Assembly: GCA_963846495.1 (NCBI GenBank)
Contig: CAWJWP010000004.1
Coordinates: 1 to 64,000, forward strand
Reading direction: 5' to 3'
DNA from: DASYQD01 sp963846495
Lineage (GTDB): Bacteria; Acidobacteriota; Thermoanaerobaculia; Multivoradales; JAIOJS01
DNA length: 64,000 nucleotides
The notes under the pieces were generated by a model, which did no database searches, had not been told where the DNA came from, and saw nothing but the letters and a program-made list of their open reading frames with translations. Shown one piece after another: positions 1 to 11,243 of the stretch (position 1 is the stretch's first letter; each line of letters begins with the position of its first letter). The position numbers were made by a program, and so were the translations under genes.

Positions 1-1
1 G

Positions 2-1647
2 GTGAACCTCGCAGGCAAGAAGATCCTGGTGCTCGGCGGCTACGGCTTGGTGGGGATGGCCGTCTGCCGCGAGATGTTGAAGCGCCGGCCGCGCGAGATC
101 CAGATCCACAGCTTGCGCGAGGGCGAGACCGAGCAGGCGCGCGCCGAGCTCCTGCGCGAGGCCGAGGCCGCGGGCACCGCGCTCACCACCTCGCACGGCG
201 ACCTCTTCGGCCTCGCCGTGGAGACCGACCGCCGCGCCGCCATCGCCGCCCAGATCGGCGATGCTGCGCGACGAGCAGCTCGAGCGCTTCCTGCTCTATC
301 GCGTGCTCTCGGCGGCGCAGGCCGAAGTGGTCGTCGACTGCATGAACACCTCGACCGGCATCGCCTATCGCGACGTCTACCGCGCCGCCGACCGCGTCTT
401 CGCCGAGCTCGGCAGCGACGACGAGCCGGTCTCGGCCGAAGCCGCCGAAGGCCTGCTCGAAGCGCTCTACATGCCGCGCCTCATCCGCCACATCCAGGTG
501 CTCTACCGCGGCATGCAGGACGCCGGCACCCGCACCTACGTCAAGGTGGGAACTTCGGGCACCGGCGGCATGGGCCTCAACATCCCCTACACGCATTCCG
601 AGGAGCGCCCGAGCCGCGTGCTGCTGTCGAAGAGCGCGCTCGCCGGCGCGCAGTCGATGCTGCTCTTCCTGATGGCGCGCACGCCGGGGGCGCCGATCAC
701 CAAGGAAATCAAGCCCGCCGCGGCGATCGCCTGGAAGCGCATCGCCTACGGCCCCATCGCGCGGCGCGGCGAGACGATCCACCTCGTCGACGCCGAGCCG
801 CGGCAGCTCGGCGCCACGTTCTCGACCTGCGATCCGACGGCGGCGAAGCTGCGCGAGGAGCCGCTCGAGACGGTGTTCATCGACACCGGCGAGAACGGCA
901 TCTTCAGCCTCGAGGAGTTCGCGCTCCTGACCACCGCCGAGCAGATGGAGTTCGTCACCCCCGAGGAGATCGCGCAGTACCTCTGCTTCGAGATCGAGGG
1001 CGGCAACACCGGCCACGACGTCATCAACGCGCTCGACAACGCGGTGCTCGGTCCAACCTACCGCGCCGGCCTGCTGCGCCACTGGGCGCTCGAGCACATG
1101 GTGCGAGCTGGAGAGCCAGCACCCCGGCCACGAGAGCGTCGCCTTCGAGATGCTCGGCCCGGCGCGCAACAGCAAGCTGCTCTTCGAGGCGCACCTCCTG
1201 CGCCTCGCCTTCGTCACCATGAGCGCGGCACGGGCGGCGACGGCGGAAGAGGTGCGCGACAAACTGGACGCGATCGTGCGCGAGCAGCCCGAGGTCGCCA
1301 ACCGCATCGTCGCGGTGGGCATTCCGATCCTCCTCGACTCGGGCGAGGTGATTCGCGGGCCGAAGGTGATCGTGCCCGCCGACGCCAAGGCGACGCCGGT
1401 GACGCCCGAGGCGCTCGAAGGCTGGGTCGTCGACGGCTGGGTCGACCTGCGCCTCGCGAACTGCGCGCGCTGGGTGGAGCGCTTCCGCAAGATCCGCGAG
1501 GAGGTGAGCTCGATGCCCGACAGCGACACCTCCAGCCGCTACCTGCGCAACCGCCGCTTCTGGCACGAGGAGCGCGCCATCCAGCCGGGCAAGATCGTCG
1601 GCTGGATCCTCGGCACCGAAGAGCAGGGCGCCCGCATCAAGCGCTGA
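2..1647 (+). CDS. NAD(P)-binding Rossmann-fold dehydrogenase/epimerase-like protein (frame-broken)
   Basis: The N-terminus (GTG start at the window edge) has a Rossmann dinucleotide-binding loop, LVLGGYGLVGMAVCREML. The middle has a very conserved-looking block, VGTSGTGGMGLNIPYTHSEE, then EIKPAAAIAWKRI. The C-terminal part (GPARNSKLLFEAHLLRLAF onward) ends with IKR and a TGA stop. The three parts lie in three different frames: shifts occur near 255-262 and near 1098-1105, where the protein sense continues (QIGD then MLRDEQLERFLLYRVL; HWALEHM then LESQHPGHESVAFEMLG). About 548 residues in total. I recognise the general type, a long short-chain dehydrogenase/epimerase relative found in several phyla, but no defined substrate. 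No obvious operon partner: 158 bp separate it from the next gene. The shifts look like sequencing indels, because each segment keeps strong coding character. Confidence 0.6.
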
Positions 1648-1805
1648 GCGGCGGCGCGATTCCGTCGCCGGTTTGTCAGGTTCGTCCTGCTCGCGGCGAA
1701 GGACTCGCATGGGAATCTCGGCGCCGTGTCCGTCTACGAAAGTAAACGGGCATCGCTCGGGCACTCTCGCCTGAGAGCGGCGCGCGTTCCCACGGGGAGC
1801 GCATC

Positions 1806-4800
1806 ATGGACGAAGAAAGGGTGCAGAAGATCCGGTCGGTCCTTCCGGCCGGCATGGGAGCAGGCGTCGCCGCCGTGCTCCTTCTGTTGTACGGAAAGGC
1901 CACAACGATGTCGCCTTTCGAGACGACGAGGCCGCCGGAACCGCGCATCCGCGTCAGTCAGGCCGGCTCCAATCTGATCGACGCGCGGCTGTGGGAGGAC
2001 CCGCTGAAAGCGGTCTCCGCCAACGCCACGCCGGCCAACCTGGAGATCGCGGCCAGGGTTCCCGAGGAGCTCGAGCTGCTGCTCAACGGCCGCGACGAGG
2101 ACCGCTCGGCTTCAGCGCGGCCGCGCGGCGCGGTGGCGATCATCGCCGTGGCGCTCGACGGCAGCTCGACGACCGACGCCACGGAGTCGAGACTGCGCAC
2201 TCGGGTGGCGGTCGTCTCGGCCCTCGCCCTGCGCGGGCTCATCCCCGAAGGGGACGGCGGCCTCTACCTGGCGGCGATCCCGGGCATGGCGAGACCCGTA
2301 CCGGAGGAGGGGAGCGAGGCCGCCGGCGAGCTGTCGCTGCTGCCGCTGCCCTACGAGCTCTTTCGCTTCGACCCCTTCGGTCAGGGCGCGCGCCACCCCT
2401 TCGAGGACACGCCCACCAAGCTCACCGGCGCCGTCGTCGTGTGGCTCGACGAAGGGTCCATCGCGGGCGACGAGCAGTTCGGCACGGTGGCCAGGATGTC
2501 CCAGCAGCTGGCGCAGCTGCTGAACCAGGCGCGATTGCCTGCCTCGAGGCTCGGCTCTCTCCACTTCCTGGCCGTTGCACCGGTCACCTCGCGGCTGCTC
2601 GCCAACGTCGCCGAGGACCTCGCCGGGCAGCTCCGCAGCGCGACCGAGAGTGAGTCCGACCGCATCGATCGGCTGATCCAAGTCGCCGACGACTCTCTCG
2701 ACGAGCCCCTCACCATCAAGGTGCTGCAAAAGGAGATCGGCGAGCGGATCGAGGTGTACTCGCCGCGCGCCACCACGCCCTTGCCGCTGGCCCGCATCTT
2801 CGATCGCCGCGGCAGCGGCGCCGGCACGTCACGCGCCGCCGTCGCGTCGTCGGAGCGGTACTGGCGGAACGGGCTGGCCATGCCGCCGCCGCGGTTCACG
2901 CCCGCCGTGCTCTCGGACCAGGAGATGGCCGCCTCGCTCGTCGACGAGCTCGGCCGGCGCGGCGTGCGCCTGCTCGGCGCCGAGGGCGACGGCGCGCCCC
3001 AGGACCACCTCGTGCTCGTCTCCGAGTGGGACACGCTCTACGGCCGCTCGCTGCCGTTCATGTTCGAGGTAGAGCTGACCCGCCGCACCATCGACGCCGG
3101 CCCCAACAGCCGCTACGAGGACCTCTACGACTACCGCCTGACCAACCGCATCCAGGCGCCGGCGAACGTGCACCGATTCACCTACCTGCGCGGGCTCGAC
3201 GGCGAGACGCCGGAGTCGATGCGAGCGGCGTCGAGCGGCGACGACGGCCAAGCCGGGAAGTCGGGTTCTCCGCGCCGACGAGCAACAAGCCCGCCTCCGC
3301 AAGCTCGAGGGCTCCGAGGGTCCACGCCAGCTCGACATGATCCGCCGCGTCGGCGACAGCATCGCCACGCTCGATCGCGAGCTCCGCCTGCAGCGGCAGG
3401 GCCGAGTGGCAGCGATTGGCATCCTCGGCAGCGACTTCCACGACAAGGTGATGGTCCTCCAGGCGCTGCGGCCGCAGTTCTCGGACGCCATCTTCTTCAC
3501 CACCGACGTCGACGCCCGCCTGCTGCACCCGCGCTGGTACTCGCTGGCCCGCAACCTCGTCGTCGCCTCGAGCTACGGCCTCGAGCTCGCGCCCGAGCTG
3601 CAGTGCCAGACGCCGCCGTTCCGCGACTCCTACGCCACCGCCACCTTCGCCGCGGTCCTCGCCGGCCTCCAGCGCGTCGATCCCCGGGTCATGCTCGCCG
3701 GCGACGAGAAGCGGCCCGGCGCCTGCGTGCCGCTCACGTTGGCGCACCTGCAGCAGTTCCGGCCGCTCCTCTTCGAGATCGGACGCAACGGCGCCGTCGA
3801 GCTGGCGCCCGTCGAGGATCGCCTCGGCACTCACCCGCGGCCGATCGATCCGCGGCCGACGGCGCGCCGGGTGGCCCTGTTCGGCTTCCCGCTGCTGCTC
3901 GTCCTCTTCTGGTCGCTCTCGACGCCGCTCGCCACCCTGCTCGCGCGCTCGTCGGAGCCCGGCGACGTCCGGGTGTTGCGATGGAGGTGGGGCGTCACCG
4001 GCACGGCGTTGGCCATCGCCTTCGCTTCCTGGCGCATCGCGCTCCTCGACGCGCGCGGCGGCGGCGAGCCGCTCTACTGGATGAAGGGCGTGAGCGCGTG
4101 GCCGAGCGAGCTGGTGTGGATGGTGGCGACGCTGCTCAGCGTCCTCCTGCTCGCGCGGGCCGTCACCTCGCTACGCGACGACGCCAGGAAGGTGGCCGAC
4201 TACTTCGTCGATGACGGCGTGGCCGCCTGCGGCGTTGCCGGCGCCACGTCCAGCGGCACGCGACCGTGGCTCTCCTGGCTCGCCGCCGGTTGGCGCAACC
4301 TCGGGCTCCGCCAGTGGGCCTGCAAGTCGACCAGGGCGGTCGACGTCTGGGAGTCCTACTGCGAGGCCGGCCAGCTCCGTTGGCGCTTCGCCCGCGTCGC
4401 CGTTTCCGTTGCCGGCGTGGCCGCGGTGATGGGCTTCCTCGCCTACGCGTTCGGCGTCCCCACCCTGCCCATGCGCAGCGATGCGGCGCGCACCTTCCAC
4501 TGGGTGTGGTCGGCGCTCGCCTCGCTGTCGTTGATGACGCTCGCCCTCTTCGTCTTCGACGCCACTCGCCTGTGCGTCTGCTTCGTCGACGCGCTCACCA
4601 GGAGCGAGGGCGCCGTCTTCCCCGACACCAAGCGCACCGCGAAGGAAGCCGATGACCTCGGTCTCTCAGTCCCGCAAGCCAGCGACCTGTTGACGCTGCG
4701 CTTGCTGGCCGTGCGCACCGAGGCGGTGGGACGCCTGCTGCTCTACCCGTTCGCCATGACCGCCATCTTCGTCGTCGCCCGCAACGGCATGTTCGACGCC

Positions 4801-5136
4801 TGGAGCTGGCCGTGGGCGGTGAGCGGCCTCGTCGTGCTCATGCTCCTCGTGCTCCTCGTGAGCGGCATGCACCTGCAGCGCTCGGCGCGGCGCGCGCGGT
4901 GGCGCGTCCTGCGTCGGCTCGAGGAGCGCCGGCTGCGGCTGCTCGGCATCCACCCGCCGGCCGCGGGTTGGGCGACGGAGCCGCAGCTCGAGGCGATGCG
5001 CGAGCAAGTGCGGACGCTCGACCGCGGCGCGTTCGCGAGCTGGTCGGCGAACCCGGTTCTCGGCGCGCTGCTGCTGCCGTTCGGCGGTGCCGGCGCCGCC
5101 TGGGTCGTCGACGTGCTGCTCCAGCTCGCCAGCTGA
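1806..5136 (+). CDS. Large inner-membrane protein with periplasmic-binding-like region (frame-broken)
   Basis: About 1,110 residues. An N-terminal membrane helix (MGAGVAAVLLLLYG, about residues 15-32) is followed by about 620 mostly soluble residues, then about seven or eight hydrophobic helices in the last 420 residues (for example VAVSVAGVAAVMGFLAYAFG and AVSGLVVLMLLVLLVSGM). The soluble region includes GILGSDFHDKVMVLQALRP and FFTTDVDARLLHPRWYSLAR. By the look of these strands I suspect a type-I periplasmic-binding-like fold, but I cannot name a family. The frame changes near 3245-3260; downstream the sense continues as RVLRADEQQARLRKLEG. The ATG at 1806 has a GGGGAG ribosome site 6-12 bases upstream. 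Neighbours give no functional clue. It could be a sensor or conflict-related membrane receptor; that is speculation. Confidence 0.6.
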
Positions 5137-5158
5137 CGGACGCCGGTGCGGACGCGGG

Positions 5159-5582
5159 TCAGGCCGTCGACAGCGGCGGCTCGACCTGCGTCACCTCCAG
5201 CGGCGGCGGCGGGGGCGAGCAGTGATCCGAGACCAGCATCGCGCAAGTCGTCGCCCGAGACGGGCTTGATGAGGAAGCCGTCGAGGCCGGCGGCGAGCGC
5301 GGCGTCGCGCAGGTTGGTGAAGCCGCTGAAGGCGTAGATGGGCGTGCTCGCCATGTCGGGCTCGGCGCGCAGGCGCAGCACGAGCTCGATGCCGTCGACG
5401 TCGGGCAGGCCGAGGTCGAGAAGCACCAGGCACGGCCGCACGTCGCGCACGATGGCGAGCGCTTCCCGGCCGCTGCCGGCCGAGAGGACGGAGAAGCCCT
5501 CGAGCTCGAGCAGCTCGACGAGCATGCTGCGGGTGTCGAAATGATCGTCGATGATCAGCACCGGGTCGCTGGAAGTGGTCAT
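5159..5582 (-). CDS. Single-domain response regulator (receiver domain)
   Basis: CheY-like receiver domain: acidic pair in LIIDDHF, phospho-acceptor Asp in CLVLLDLGLPDVDG, conserved Thr/Ser region replaced by YAFSGF, and Lys in FLIKPVSGDDL. About 140 residues with no output domain, so it would act through protein contacts. The frame shifts near 5245: after GDDLRD the sense continues as MLVSDHCSPPPPPLEVTQ and ends at a TGA on the minus strand at 5159. Without that shift the reading frame would run on into the convergent upstream gene, which is implausible. No histidine kinase is visible next to it. Confidence 0.75.
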
Positions 5583-5750
5583 GGATTCCCCCTCTTCGAC
5601 GGCACGGAACGAGCGAAACCCTCGACAAACGTCGCTCCCGGCAGGAGCTGGCAGTGCAAAAAATAGAATCGCGCGCCTTGGCGCGCAGTTGCTGCCCTCG
5701 GCGCTGCAGCAGCTGTGCCAGCGAACGCCGCTGTGGCAGAGTCGGGCGCC

Positions 5751-7044
5751 ATGAGCGCCCGACGGTCCGCTGCGCCCGCTGAAGCCGATGCCGCAGCTGC
5801 CACGCTCACGACGAGGCCGATCGCATCGCCGCCGCGGCTCGCGAGCCGATCGTCAAGGGCTTCCGCTTCGCAGCCGCCGCCTGCGGCATGCGCTTCGTCG
5901 GCCGTGACGATCTCGGGTTGATCGTCTGCGACGCGCCCGCGACGTGGGCGGGCGTCTACACGACGAGCTCGGCGCCGGGCGCGCCGGTCGTCGTCGGGCG
6001 CGAGCTGCTGAAGAAGGGGAAGCCGCTGCGCGCGATCCTCGTCAACGCCGGCATCGCCAACGCGGGCACCGGCAAGCTCGGCGTGCGCGACTGCCGGCGC
6101 GTGCAGGCGCTCGTCGCCAAGCGGCTCGGCGTACGCGAGCACGAGGTCGTCTGCTCGTCGACCGGGCGCATCGGGCCGCGCATCGACGTCGACAAGGTCG
6201 CCGCCGCGCTGCCGGCGCTCCTCGAGGGACTGGCCACCGACCGCAGCCTGGGCGTGGCGCGGGCGATGATGACGAGCGACTCGGTGCCCAAGCGCGCCGT
6301 CGCGCGCTGCACGGTCGACGGGCGCGAGGTGACGCTGCTCGGCGTGTCGAAGGGCTCGGGGATGATCGCGCCGCGGATGGCGACGACGCTGTCGTTCCTG
6401 GTCACCGACGCGGCGGCGAAGCGGCCGTTCCTGCAGGAGGCGCTCGTCGAGGCCGTGGGCGCGTCGCTCAACCAGCTGGTGATCGACGGCGACACGTCGA
6501 CCTCCGACACCTGTCTGTTGCTCGCCTCGGGCGCGAGCCGGCAATCGGCCGCTGCGCGGCCGCCATCGCGACGCCGGCGCGTTCCGCGCCGCCCTCGCCG
6601 CGCTCACCGCCGATCTGGCGCGCCAGCTGGCGCGCGACGGCGAGGCGGCGACGAAGCTGTTCGTCGTCACCGTGCGCGGCGCCAAGACGCGCGAGGAGGC
6701 GCACGCCGCGGCGCGCTCGCTCGTCGGCTCGAACCTGATGAAGACGTCGATCGGCGGCGGCCGCCTCGACTGGGGACGCGTCGTCGCCGCGCTCGGCGCC
6801 TCCGGCGCGCGCTACGTGCACGAGCGCTTCACCCTCGCTTACGGCGACGCGGTGCTGGTGAAGAAGGGCAAGCACCAGGGCGAGCGCGCGGCGCGGGCGG
6901 CGCTCGAGCACCTCGGCGAGCGCGAGGTGCGGCTCACCGTCGACCTCGGTCTCGGCCGCGGCGAGGCGCGAGGCGTTCGGCTGCGACCTCAACGAGGGCT
7001 ACGTGCGCGAGAACTCGGCGCCGCTGCCCATCGGCACGCCGTAA
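5751..7044 (+). CDS. argJ: Bifunctional glutamate N-acetyltransferase / amino-acid acetyltransferase ArgJ (frame-broken)
   Basis: Arginine biosynthesis: transfers acetyl from N-acetylornithine to glutamate. Recognisable family features are VKGFRFAAAACGMRF near the N-terminus, the self-cleavage region SKGSGMIAPRMATTLSFLV (ArgJ is cut before the Thr of this motif, which becomes the nucleophile), DGDTSTSDTCLLLASG, GSNLMKTSIGGGRLDWGR, and a C-terminal CDLNEGYVRENSAPLP. The reading frame changes three times: near 5780-5810 (no start codon exists in the later frame, so I take the ATG at 5751), near 6530, and near 6965. About 430 residues, normal for the family. It precedes the lysine genes by 57 bp. 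Whether it can also make N-acetylglutamate de novo cannot be judged from sequence. Confidence 0.85.
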
Positions 7045-7101
7045 ATGGCGAACTTCTTGCTAGCTTCACGGGCCGGACCGATAGGGAAAAGGAATCGCGC
7101 G

Positions 7102-8172
7102 ATGCCCGACCGTGAGCGGACGAAGCAACCCGTAGCCATCCTCGGCGCCACCGGCGCCGTCGGCCAGCGGCTGGTGCAGGCCCTCGAGCGCCACCCCTGG
7201 TTCGCCTTCGCCGAGGCGGTCGCCTCCGAGCGCTCGGCGGGCAAGCGCTACGGCGAGGCGTGTCACTGGCTGCTCGACAGCGAGCTGCCCGCCGCCGCGG
7301 CCGAGCTGCCGGTGCTCGCCGCGGGCGCGCCGCTGCAGTCGCGGCTCGTGCTCTCCGCCCTCGATTCCGGGCCCGCCGCCGAGCTCGAGCCGCTCTACGC
7401 CGAGCGCGGCCACGTGGTCGTCTCGAACGCCAGCAAGTTCCGCATGGACCCGCGCGTGCCGCTGCTCGTGCCGGAGATCAACGCGCACGCGGCGGAGAGG
7501 ATCCGCGAGCAGCCGTGGGCGGCGGCGGGCGGCGGCCTCGTCACCAACCCCAACTGCTCCGTCGTCGGCATCGTCATGGCGCTGGCGCCGCTGCACCAGG
7601 CGTTCGGGCTCGAGGCGGTCACCTGCGTCACTATGCAGGCGGTGTCCGGCGCCGGCTACCCCGGCGTGCCCTCGCTCGACATCCTCGGCAACGTCATCCC
7701 CGACATCGGCCGCGGCGGCGAGGAGGCGAAGATCGCCAGCGAGCCGCAGAAGATCCTCGAGGCGGAGTTCCCGCTCTCGGTGGCGGTCAACCGCGTGCCG
7801 GTCGTCGACGGCCACACGATCGCGATGTTCGTGCGGCTGCGCACGCGCGCCGGCCTCGACGAGATCCGCCGCGCGCTCGACGGCTTCAGCGGCGAGCCGC
7901 AGCGGTTGCGGCTGCCATCGGCGCCCGAGCGGCCGCTCGTCGTCATCGATGCCGTCGACCGGCCGCAGCCGCTGCGCGACGTGCGGCGCGGCAACGGCAT
8001 GACGGTGTCGGTGGGCAACCTGCGCGCCGACCCGGTCTACGACGCGCGCTTCACCGTGCTGGTGCACAACACCGTGCGCGGCGCGGCGGGCGCCGCCCTC
8101 CTCAACGCCGAGCTGCTGGCGGCCAAGGGACTGCTCGCGGCGCCGGTCGAAGTGGTGGCGGAGGCGCGCTGA
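7102..8172 (+). CDS. asd: Aspartate-semialdehyde dehydrogenase
   Basis: Reduces aspartyl phosphate to aspartate semialdehyde for lysine, methionine and threonine synthesis. N-terminal NADP-binding loop VAILGATGAVGQRLVQALE; catalytic cysteine in LVTNPNCSVVG; substrate-binding block AVSGAGYPGVPSLDILGN; catalytic His region RVPVVDGHTIAMFVRL. 356 residues, in a single intact frame. The pattern (GYPGVPS, long insert after NCS) is of the archaeal/fungal-type long Asd. The start at 7102 has the purine-rich AGGGAAAAGGA 10-20 bases upstream. Its TGA overlaps the ATG of lysC by one base, so the two are translationally coupled. Confidence 0.93.
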   Translation: MPDRERTKQPVAILGATGAVGQRLVQALERHPWFAFAEAVASERSAGKRYGEACHWLLDSELPAAAAELPVLAAGAPLQSRLVLSALDSGPAAELEPLYAERGHVVVSNASKFRMDPRVPLLVPEINAHAAERIREQPWAAAGGGLVTNPNCSVVGIVMALAPLHQAFGLEAVTCVTMQAVSGAGYPGVPSLDILGNVIPDIGRGGEEAKIASEPQKILEAEFPLSVAVNRVPVVDGHTIAMFVRLRTRAGLDEIRRALDGFSGEPQRLRLPSAPERPLVVIDAVDRPQPLRDVRRGNGMTVSVGNLRADPVYDARFTVLVHNTVRGAAGAALLNAELLAAKGLLAAPVEVVAEAR

Positions 8173-9602
8173 TGGCGAAGGGACGGCCGCGCGCGCCGCG
8201 CGGCGCCGTGGTGCTCAAGTTCGGCGGCTCCTCCGTCGACGGCGGCGAGAAGATCGCCGGCGTCGCCGAGCTCGTCGCCCGCCGCGACGAGCCGCGGCTC
8301 GTCGTCGTCTCGGCGATGGGCAAGGGCACCTCGGAGCTGCAGAAGCTCGCCGCGCTCGCGGCGCAGGGTGACCTCGAGGCGGCGCAGCGCGGCCTCGCCG
8401 AGGTCGTCGAGCGCCACCGCCGCGCGTTGGATGAGGCGACGGCGAGCGCCGAGGGCGGCGGCAGCCGTTCCGTGCTCGCCTGGGTGCTGGAGGCGATCGC
8501 CGACGAGCTCCGCCGGGTCTCCGGGCAGCTCGAGGAGATCTACGAAGCCGCCGAGGTGTCGCCGCGCGCCAACGACGCCGTCGTCTCGCTCGGCGAGCTG
8601 CTGTCCTCGCGGCTGGTGACCGCCGCACTGTGCGCGCGCGGCATCGACGCCGAGTGGATCGATCCGCGCGAGCTCGTCGCCACCGACGACGGCTTCGGCG
8701 GCGCGCGCCCCGACCGCGCGTGCATCTTCCGGCAGGTGCAGCAGCGCGCTCGGCCGCTGCTCGAGCGCGGCACGGTGGTCGTCACCGGCGGCTACGTCGG
8801 CCGCGCGCACTCCGGCCCGCACCAGGGCGAGACGACGACGATGGGGCGCGAGAGCTCCGACCTCTCGGCGACGCTCCTCGGCGGCGCGCTGCGCGCCGAG
8901 GCGGTCGAGATCTGGACCGACGTCGACGGCATCCTGACCGCCGACCCGCGGCTCGTGGGCGCGGCGCGCCTGGTGCCGGCGCTCTCCTATCGCGAGGCCG
9001 CTTGCCTGGCGCGGCTCGGCGCCAAGGTCATCCACCCCGACACGGTGGCGCCGGCGGCGTCGGCGGGCGCGGCGGTGCGCATCCGCAACCGCTTCCGGCC
9101 CGAGGCGCCGGGGAGCGTCATCGGTGCCGAGCCGGCGCGCACGCCGCTGTGGGGCATCGCCGCGCGCGAGGTGCTGCTGCAGAGCAGCACCGGCAAGGTG
9201 GTGAAGGCGCGCTTCCCGGTCGAGGGCAGCTGGGCGCTCGCCACCGGCTACCGGCTCGGCTCGGTGCCGCTGCAGCTGCGGGCCGCGAAAGACGTGCTCG
9301 AGCACGTCGGCCGCACGGCGCGCGTGCTGGTGTCGATCGTCGGCCGCGTCGACGAGGTCGGCAGCGATCTCGAGGCGCGGGTGCGCCACGCGCTGCGCGA
9401 CCTCGACGCGGTGGCGGTGCCCGGGCGCGGCGTTGCCGTCTCGCAGCTGCTGCCGCTGGGCGAGGCGCGCGAAGCGGTCGAGCGACTCCACCGGCTGGTG
9501 TTCGAGCAGGACGTGGCGACGGACGTGATCGGCGAGACCACTGCCGGCCGCGATCACCGCCGCGCCGCCAACGGCCTCGGCAACGGAGCCGGAGCCCGTC
9601 CC
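8172..9602 (+). CDS. lysC: Aspartate kinase
   Basis: Phosphorylates aspartate, the first committed step of the pathway. N-terminal amino-acid-kinase signature VVLKFGGSSVDGG, then VVSAMGKGT, the nucleotide and substrate region GRESSDLSATLLGGAL with WTDVDGILTADPR, and C-terminal ACT domains (ARVLVSIVGRVDEVGSDLEA), the usual site of feedback control by lysine or threonine. No stop codon separates it from dapB in this frame, so as sequenced it would give a LysC-DapB fusion. However, a shift near 9540 would restore a natural-looking C-terminus (LPAAITAAPTASATEPEPVP then TGA at 9607-9609) overlapping the dapB GTG, the same coupling style as the other junctions here. I therefore annotate two genes. 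Confidence 0.88.
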
Positions 9603-10304
9603 GTGCTGAAGGCGATCATCGTCGGCAGCGGCGCCATGGGCGAGGCGATCGCCGAGCTGTGGACGGCGCGCGGCCACGAGGTGTCGGCGCGCGTCAGCCG
9701 CGGTGACGCGCTCGCCTCCGCATCGTCGGACGCGCGCGCCGCCGCGAAGCCAGATGTCGCTTTCGAGTTCACCCATCCCGAGAGCGCCCCGGAGCGCGTG
9801 CTCGAGCTGCTGCGGCTCGGCGTTCCCACCGTCTGCGGCACCACCGGCTGGGACCCGGCGCCGGCGCGCGAGCTGGCGGCGCAGCTCGGCGTGCCGCTGC
9901 TCGTCGCCGCCAACTTCTCGATCGGCGTCGCCGTGCTGCGCCGTTTGGTCGCCGACGCGGCGCGCGCGCTCGCCCCCTTCGCCGAGTTCGAGCCCGGCAT
10001 CGTCGAGCGGCACCACAGCCGCAAGAAGGACGCGCCGTCGGGAACGGCCAAGATGCTCGCCGCGGCGGTGGCCGAAGCGCGCGGCGGCGCAGCGCCGCCG
10101 GTCGCGGCGCTGAGGCACGGCGGCATCCCGGGCGAGCACATCGTCATCTTCGAGGGCGCCGACGAGTCGCTCGAGCTCTCTCACCGCGTGCGCACGAGAA
10201 AGGTCTTCGCTGCCGGCGCCGTCGCCGCCGCCGAGTGGCTGGCGGCGACCAAACCGCCGGGGCCGGTCACCTTCGAGGAGTTCCTCGAGAGGAGGACGTC
10301 ATGA
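9603..10304 (+). CDS. dapB: 4-hydroxy-tetrahydrodipicolinate reductase
   Basis: NAD(P)H-dependent reduction of hydroxy-tetrahydrodipicolinate. N-terminal Rossmann motif IIVGSGAMGEAIAEL, GTTGW after the second strand, and the DapB signature ERHHSRKKDAPSGTAKML containing the catalytic His/Lys region; HRVRTRKVFAAGA near the C-terminus. 233 residues from the GTG at 9603, slightly shorter than typical (240-270) because the N-terminal half is compact. The frame is open into lysC upstream, see that entry. Its TGA overlaps the dapA ATG (ATGA), indicating coupled translation. Confidence 0.9.
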   Translation: MLKAIIVGSGAMGEAIAELWTARGHEVSARVSRGDALASASSDARAAAKPDVAFEFTHPESAPERVLELLRLGVPTVCGTTGWDPAPARELAAQLGVPLLVAANFSIGVAVLRRLVADAARALAPFAEFEPGIVERHHSRKKDAPSGTAKMLAAAVAEARGGAAPPVAALRHGGIPGEHIVIFEGADESLELSHRVRTRKVFAAGAVAAAEWLAATKPPGPVTFEEFLERRTS

Positions 10305-11243
10305 GTCAGAGGTTGCAGGGAGTGTTCACCGCGCTGGTCACGCCGTTTCACGCCGACGGCAGCCTCGACGAGGAAGCGCTGCGCCGCGTCGTCCGCCATC
10401 AGCTCGCCGGCGGCGTCGCCGGCGTCGTTCCCGTGGGCACGACCGGCGAGGCGGTGACGCTGTCGCCCGACGAGCACGCGCGCGTCGTCGAGGTCACCGT
10501 CGACGAGGTGCGGAGCGCGGCGCGTCCCGTGCGAGTGATCGCCGGCGCCGGCACCAACGACACCAAGAAGACCGCGCAGCTGGCGCGCCGCTGCGAGCAG
10601 GCCGGCGCCGACGCGGTGCTCATCGTCACGCCGTACTACAACAAGCCGAAGCAGGACGGCCTCGCCGCCCACTTCCGCGCCGTCGCCGACGCGGTGAGCG
10701 TGCCGGTCGTGCTCTACAACGTGCCCGGCCGCACCGGCTGCAACCTCGCCGCCGAGACGGTGCTGCAGCTCGCCGAGGACTCGCGGTTCATCGCGGTGAA
10801 GGAGGCCTCGGGCAACCTCGATCAGGTGAGCGAGATCCTGCGCGAGCGGCCCGAGCGCTTCGCGGTGATCGCCGGCGACGACGCGCTGGCGCTGCCCATC
10901 TGCGCGCTGGGCGGGGACGGCGTCATCGCCGTCGTCTCCAACGAAGCGCCCGCGCTGCTGGTGCGGCTCGTCGAGGCCGCACTGGCCGGGCAACCGCACC
11001 GAGGCGGCGCGCCTCCACGCGCGGCTGCACCCGCTGATGAAGGCCAACTTCCTCGAGAGCAGCCCCATCCCGGTGAAGTGGGCGGTGGCGCGGCTCGGCT
11101 TGTGCGAGGGCCACCTGCGGCTGCCGTTGACACCGCTCTCGACGTCGCTGCAGCCCAAGATGGAAGCGATCCTCGCCGAGCTCGGGTTGCTCGAGCCGGC
11201 AGCGGTGAGCGAGGCGTCGGTGCCGCAGGCCGCGACGGCTTGA
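10301..11243 (+). CDS. dapA: 4-hydroxy-tetrahydrodipicolinate synthase (frame-broken)
   Basis: Condenses pyruvate with aspartate semialdehyde. Family features: GVFTALVTPF, VPVGTTGEAVTLS, VTPYYNKPKQDGLAAHF, the Tyr-containing LYNVPGRTGCNL, Schiff-base Lys in FIAVKEASGN, and GDDALALPICALGGDGVI. The frame shifts near 10990: ALAG continues as NRTEAARLHARLHPLMKANF and on to the TGA at 11243, giving about 313 residues, slightly longer than usual (about 290) at the C-terminus. It overlaps dapB by 4 bp at its start and dapD by 4 bp (TTGA) at its end. Confidence 0.92.
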
